Shown here piece by piece: positions 39,452 to 42,668 of a stretch of 42,668 nt of DNA. The position numbers were made by a program, and so were the translations under genes. The stretch's first letter is position 1. Each line of letters begins with the position of its first letter. The DNA is from Candidatus Pacearchaeota archaeon (GTDB taxonomy: Archaea > Nanobdellota > Nanobdellia > Pacearchaeales > GW2011-AR1), in assembly GCA_016181895.1 (NCBI GenBank), contig JACOYL010000013.1:1-42668 (forward strand), in the 5' to 3' direction. The notes under the pieces are model-generated. The model saw only the letters and a program-made list of their open reading frames with translations, did not search any database and was not told the origin of the DNA.

Positions 39452-40483
39452 ATGCCGAAAAAAAGCGCTGATTCCGAAGAGGAAGAAGAAGTTGAAGAGG
39501 TTGAACAAGATTCAAAAACCAAGAAAACGGGCGGTGAAAACAAATTGTCAGATTTGCCGGGCATCGGGCCTGCGGCGCTTGCAAAATTAGAAAGCGCGGG
39601 AATTTATGATTTGATGTCTCTTGCGGTGATGTCTCCCACGGTTTTGGCAGACATTGCCGGCTTTGGTCCTGCCGTCGCGAGAAAGGCAATTCAGGCGGCG
39701 AGAAACATGCTTGACTTGGGATTCCAAGACGGAATGGAATACGCGAAAAAAAGGGAAAACATTATTTACATAACAACAGGAAGCAAAAATCTTGATTCTT
39801 TATTGGGAGGAAAAGGCGTGGAAGGCAGGGCAATCACGGAAGCGTTTGGTGCTTATGGCTCGGGAAAAACACAAGTCGGCTTGTCTTTGGCTGTGAATGT
39901 TCAACTTCCTGTTGAACAGGGAGGGGCGAACGGAAAAGCTGTTTTCATCGACACGGAGGGAACTTTTCGTCCTGCGAGAATAAAACAAATCTCAGAGAAA
40001 ATCGGCGCAAACTATGAAAAGGTTTTGAAAAATATTTTCGTTGCCCGCGCTTTTAATTCAGACCATCAGATTTTGCTTTTGGAAAAAATCGGCGAGATGA
40101 TAAAAATCGGCGAGCCGATAAAACTCTTGATAATTGATTCCCTGACAGCGCATTTTAGAGCGGAATATTCCGGAAGAGGGCAGTTGGCAGACAGGCAGCA
40201 GAAACTGAATAAGTATCTTCACGATTTGATGAAACTCGCGGAGACTTACAATCTAGCTGTGTATGTGACAAATCAAGTCATGACAAATCCCGCGCAGATG
40301 TTCGGCGATCCAACTGTTGCAATCGGAGGAAACATTGTCGGACACGCATCGACATACAGGATTTATTTGCGAAGAGGAAAGGCAGGAAGCAGGGTTGCAA
40401 AAATGATTGACGCGCCGAACCTGCCGGAGAATGAAGTCATTTTTTATCTTACAGAAGGCGGGATAAAGGATGAGGAGAAGTGA
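39452..40483 (+). CDS. radA: DNA repair and recombination protein RadA
   Basis: 343 residues from the ATG at 39452. The N-terminal helix-hairpin-helix domain ([20 protein letters not shown]) follows a highly acidic start ([14 protein letters not shown]). The ATPase core has Walker A GAYGSGKT (133-140; the usual GEFGSGKT with A-Y), Walker [15 protein letters not shown] and the L2-like [16 protein letters not shown]. It pairs homologous DNA strands as a filament on ssDNA. No intein. It sits in an operon with two small unknown genes. Confidence 0.96.
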   Translation: MPKKSADSEEEEEVEEVEQDSKTKKTGGENKLSDLPGIGPAALAKLESAGIYDLMSLAVMSPTVLADIAGFGPAVARKAIQAARNMLDLGFQDGMEYAKKRENIIYITTGSKNLDSLLGGKGVEGRAITEAFGAYGSGKTQVGLSLAVNVQLPVEQGGANGKAVFIDTEGTFRPARIKQISEKIGANYEKVLKNIFVARAFNSDHQILLLEKIGEMIKIGEPIKLLIIDSLTAHFRAEYSGRGQLADRQQKLNKYLHDLMKLAETYNLAVYVTNQVMTNPAQMFGDPTVAIGGNIVGHASTYRIYLRRGKAGSRVAKMIDAPNLPENEVIFYLTEGGIKDEEK

Positions 40484-40492
40484 GGATTTTTT

Positions 40493-40861
40493 ATGAGAGT
40501 CATAGATAGACAAGGAAAGGATTTTGACGAATATTTTAAGATGAGGATATTGAAGGACTTTAAGGGGATTTTTGAACTCGTTGAAATTTATAACGCCGCT
40601 CAAGGAAACGTTTTTTCAAGATGTGAGAAAGTTTTAGAAGAAAGAATTTTCAGACATATTAATTTTGTAAAAACAATTGAAAATCTTGGTTACAACCTTT
40701 CTGAAGATTATATCGGAATTTATCAGAAACTTTATTCAAAATTTCTTTCCAGCGACGGCTTGGAGATGAGGCAAGGAGATTTCTTTTTTTCGTCGCCTTT
40801 TTTTATTTTGTCGGAACAATATCTTCAAAGAAATTCCAGACAATTGGAATTTGGGATTTAA
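40493..40861 (+). CDS. hypothetical protein downstream of radA
   Basis: 122 residues, mostly helical (RILKDFKGIFELVEIYNAAQ, KVLEERIFRHINFVKTIENL). No membrane helix and no recognised family. It starts 9 bases after the radA stop and is probably the last gene of that operon. Confidence 0.6.
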   Translation: MRVIDRQGKDFDEYFKMRILKDFKGIFELVEIYNAAQGNVFSRCEKVLEERIFRHINFVKTIENLGYNLSEDYIGIYQKLYSKFLSSDGLEMRQGDFFFSSPFFILSEQYLQRNSRQLEFGI

Positions 40862-40873
40862 TAAAATAATAAA

Positions 40874-41006
40874 CGCCCTCACGAGGAATTGAACCTCGAA
40901 CACAACCTGTTTGCATTTCCTTCCCAGAAGGGAGGGGTTGATAAGGGCGAACCGCAGGTTCCCTTTATTCCGCAAGGTTGTATTATATCCGTTTAACTAT
41001 GAGGGC
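40874..41006 (-). tRNA. tRNA-Arg(GCG) with a 61-nt intron
   Basis: Exon 1 spans 41006 to 40970 and exon 2 spans 40908 to 40874 with discriminator G; CCA is not encoded. The acceptor GCCCTCA/TGAGGGC, anticodon stem CAACC/GGTTG and T stem CGAGG/CCTCG all pair. Linear numbering gives anticodon GCG (34-36) after T33. The intron (40909-40969) lies between 37 and 38. TTGC of the loop pairs with GCAA in the intron and leaves 3-nt bulges GGA and ACA, the bulge-helix-bulge cut by archaeal splicing endonuclease. Two hairpins fill the intron. Confidence 0.9.
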
Positions 41007-41270
41007 TGTTAAAAGACTAGAATTAACTATTATAAATTTATTTCCCTTCCAGTCCCCCGACAATCCACCCCTAAAAATCAATGTTAATTAATGATAGAAA
41101 TTTTTCGACAAGTTATTAGTTGAACAAATTTATGAATTTTTTGCACGTTAATCTTTTTCTTTTTTCATTAACCTTTTATATCAAAATGCGAAGCACAAAT
41201 TTAGCGAGGCGAAGCCGAGCGTATAAAACTAAAAACCAAATTTTCTTATGTAAATGTTTATTTCACAATG
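41007..41270 (+). repeat. intergenic repeat unit with hairpin element
   Basis: A C-rich start (CCCTTCCAGTCCCCCGAC), then ATGTTAATTAATGATAG, TTTTTTGCACGTTAATC and CATTAACCTTTTATATC. The hairpin element at 41185-41219 has TGC-GAA-GCA and GGC-GAA-GCC. No gene seen. Confidence 0.65.
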
Positions 41271-41299
41271 AATTTATACTGTTCTTTGCAATTTTGAAA

Positions 41300-42034
41300 A
41301 TGAAAGCAGTAATTCTTTGCGCGGGATTTGCAACAAGGCTTTATCCCCTGACTTTGGATAAGCCGAAATCCCTGCTGGAAATCTCTGGAAAACCACTTTT
41401 GAATTATATCGTTGAAAAAATAGAAAAGATAAATGAAATCAATGAAATTTCAATTGTCACAAACGAGAAATTCCTCAGCCAATTTGAAAAATGGCTTCAG
41501 GAAAACACAAAAAAATTTGAAAAGAAAATCAAAATAATAAACGACGGAACGAAGACAAATGAAACTCGCCTTGGAGGAATAGGGGATTTGGATTTTGCAA
41601 TTAAAAAAGAGAAAATCAATGAGGATTTGCTCGTTGTTCTCGGCGACAATCTGTTTGATTTTGACTTAATTTCTTTTTTGGAATTCTTCAAAAAAAAGAA
41701 CGAAGTTTGCATCGGAGTTTACGATTTGAAAAACAAGGAAAAAGTTAGACAATTAGGCGTTTTGGAAATTAAAAATCAAAAGTTGATTTCATTTGAGGAA
41801 AAACCGCAAAATCCCAAATCAACAATTATTTCAACGGGAATTTATTTTTTTCCGGGAAAAAACTTGAAGAAAATTTCGGATTACATGAAAACAGACAAAC
41901 CGAAAGACGGGCCCGGATATTTGATTTTGAATTTATTAAATTCACAGGACATTCATGTTTTTGAATTCAGGGGAAAATGGTTTGACATAGGAACAAAGGA
42001 AATTTATGAAAAAGTAAAAGACATGATTTTCTGA
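41300..42034 (+). CDS. NDP-sugar nucleotidyltransferase (RmlA-like)
   Basis: 244 residues from the ATG at 41300. Starts MKAVILCAGFATRLYPLTLD, with the LCAGxxTRLxPLT phosphate loop and KPKSLLEISGKPLL. Then LLVVLGDNLFDFD (metal-binding Asp), GVLEIKNQKLISFEEKP and TGIYFFPG are all typical of glucose-1-phosphate nucleotidylyltransferases. It makes an activated sugar for glycans, possibly those on the N-glycosylated surface proteins. TTTATACT lies 27 nt upstream. Substrate not determined. Confidence 0.88.
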   Translation: MKAVILCAGFATRLYPLTLDKPKSLLEISGKPLLNYIVEKIEKINEINEISIVTNEKFLSQFEKWLQENTKKFEKKIKIINDGTKTNETRLGGIGDLDFAIKKEKINEDLLVVLGDNLFDFDLISFLEFFKKKNEVCIGVYDLKNKEKVRQLGVLEIKNQKLISFEEKPQNPKSTIISTGIYFFPGKNLKKISDYMKTDKPKDGPGYLILNLLNSQDIHVFEFRGKWFDIGTKEIYEKVKDMIF

Positions 42035-42230
42035 TTTTGTTTCCCACCCATCCTAAGAACAAAGGTTAATGATAAAACAACTTAACGTTGATAAGTAGAG
42101 GATAAAGAATTTTTATATTAATACCATATTAATATGAGGGTGCTTTGACTTTGACAAATTTTATATTAATAACAAAGACAGAGCACGAGTTAGAAGCAAC
42201 GAGCCAATTTAACAAATTTGCAACAGAAAT
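42035..42230 (+). repeat. intergenic repeat unit with 60-bp hairpin element
   Basis: TTTCCCACCCATCC, then AAGGTTAATGATAAAAC, and a hairpin (42140-42186: GTGCTTTGACTTTG with CAAAGACAGAGCAC) related to 3552-3599. Confidence 0.65.
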
Positions 42231-42668
42231 TTATTCCTTATCCAAAATTCTTTGCATCGCGGTTTTGTAATTCGAATGCAGTTCCTCGGGAGAAAACCAA
42301 AGATTGATTTCCCTTCTTGCATTTTCAACAGAGTCTGAAGCATGAACAAGATTTTTTGCAACCCTTTTTTTCTCGTCTGCCACTTGATAGGATTCAATGG
42401 AAGCAAAATCTCCGCGGATAGTTCCCGGTGCTGAAGAACGAGGTTCTGTGGAGCCAACGATTTTTCTTATCAATTCAATTGCATGCGGGCCTTCCAAAAC
42501 CATCGCGATGACAGGACCTTCCATGAGAAAATCCATGTTCCATCCTTGAAGCATTTTTCCGAATTCCAAATGATTTTTGTGCCTGAATTTTTTCCCTTCT
42601 TTTTCATACGCCACTTTGTTTTTTTCAAAAGCTTTTTTCGCCCAAACCTCGTCGAGAAAATAATGATT
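42231..42668 (-). CDS. ndk: nucleoside diphosphate kinase, 5' part beyond the window
   Basis: The frame enters from the right edge (starts NHYFLDEVWAKKAFEKN) and stops at 42231; 145 residues are visible. GPVIAMVLEGPHAIELIRKI, STEPRSSAPGTIRGDFA and the active-site His in LVHASDSVENARREI are diagnostic. It moves the terminal phosphate between nucleotides through phospho-His. The N-terminal strand with the KPD motif lies outside the window. A charged insertion (ESYQVADEKKRVAKN) precedes the active site, as in long archaeal forms. Confidence 0.93.
   Translation of the reverse strand, partial: NHYFLDEVWAKKAFEKNKVAYEKEGKKFRHKNHLEFGKMLQGWNMDFLMEGPVIAMVLEGPHAIELIRKIVGSTEPRSSAPGTIRGDFASIESYQVADEKKRVAKNLVHASDSVENARREINLWFSPEELHSNYKTAMQRILDKE

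Noticed and set aside
3272-42230. Repeat units as ordinary transcription terminators
   Set aside because: The T-rich end would fit, but orientation does not follow the genes and the C-rich/TTAAT boxes are not needed for archaeal termination. A terminator role for some copies remains possible.

Overview
The window reads as a chromosomal segment of an AT-rich archaeon, most likely a DPANN lineage close to Pacearchaeota/Woesearchaeota. The archaeal signs are an archaeal-type TyrRS, RadA, an RPA-like protein, Hef/XPF-type repair proteins, an aEF-1beta fragment, a tRNA-Arg with a bulge-helix-bulge intron, a PGF-pre-PGF surface protein, type III (class III) prepilins, and TATA boxes about 29 nt before many start codons (leaderless transcripts). 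Many microproteins and short spacers also fit DPANN. The lineage is inferred from gene content only.

Layout. 0-8.5 kb holds housekeeping and small accessory genes: tyrS, a degenerate DRG-like GTPase, a G1405-type 16S rRNA methyltransferase homologue carrying an in-frame repeat insertion, an M16 peptidase, a VapBC pair, thpR, and an XPF-type nuclease. 8.5-15.5 kb holds the separate Hef-type helicase, a degenerate M50-like protein, an AbrB-nucleotidyltransferase fusion with a microprotein partner, a large Ig-like surface protein and a PRC-barrel protein. 16-34 kb is a type IV pilus-like locus: two membrane proteins, two coiled-coil proteins, a LysM lytic transglycosylase, a secretion ATPase, a membrane platform protein with two T2SSF domains, at least six class III prepilins with several tiny membrane proteins, a second membrane-anchored lysozyme-like protein inside the pilin operon, and the prepilin peptidase. 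A very AT-rich SDH/ClpP-like protease with a microprotein interrupts this locus. 34-42.7 kb holds a second VapBC pair, a degenerate HIT protein, a truncated EF-1beta gene, an RPA-like protein, small membrane and secreted proteins, radA, tRNA-Arg(GCG), an NDP-sugar nucleotidyltransferase and ndk (cut by the window end).

The most unusual signal is in the spacers. Nearly every long one carries copies of a degenerate family with a unit of about 110 bp: a C-rich box (four copies are perfect CCCxCCCxCCCxCCC, a G-quadruplex motif on the minus strand), then an A-rich stretch, then GTTAATGATAAA, then TTTTTACATTAATCTTTTT. All units I could recognise point the same way whatever the direction of neighbouring genes. 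One copy has entered the methyltransferase gene in frame, flanked by an 8-bp direct repeat. A companion hairpin element replaces the 3' end of the EF-1beta gene. I know of no described family that matches.

The pilus locus is the other standout. It pairs a complete filament-building set with two enzymes of a fold that normally cuts bacterial peptidoglycan, which archaea lack. This suggests a contact or predation apparatus acting on bacterial walls; that role is inference.
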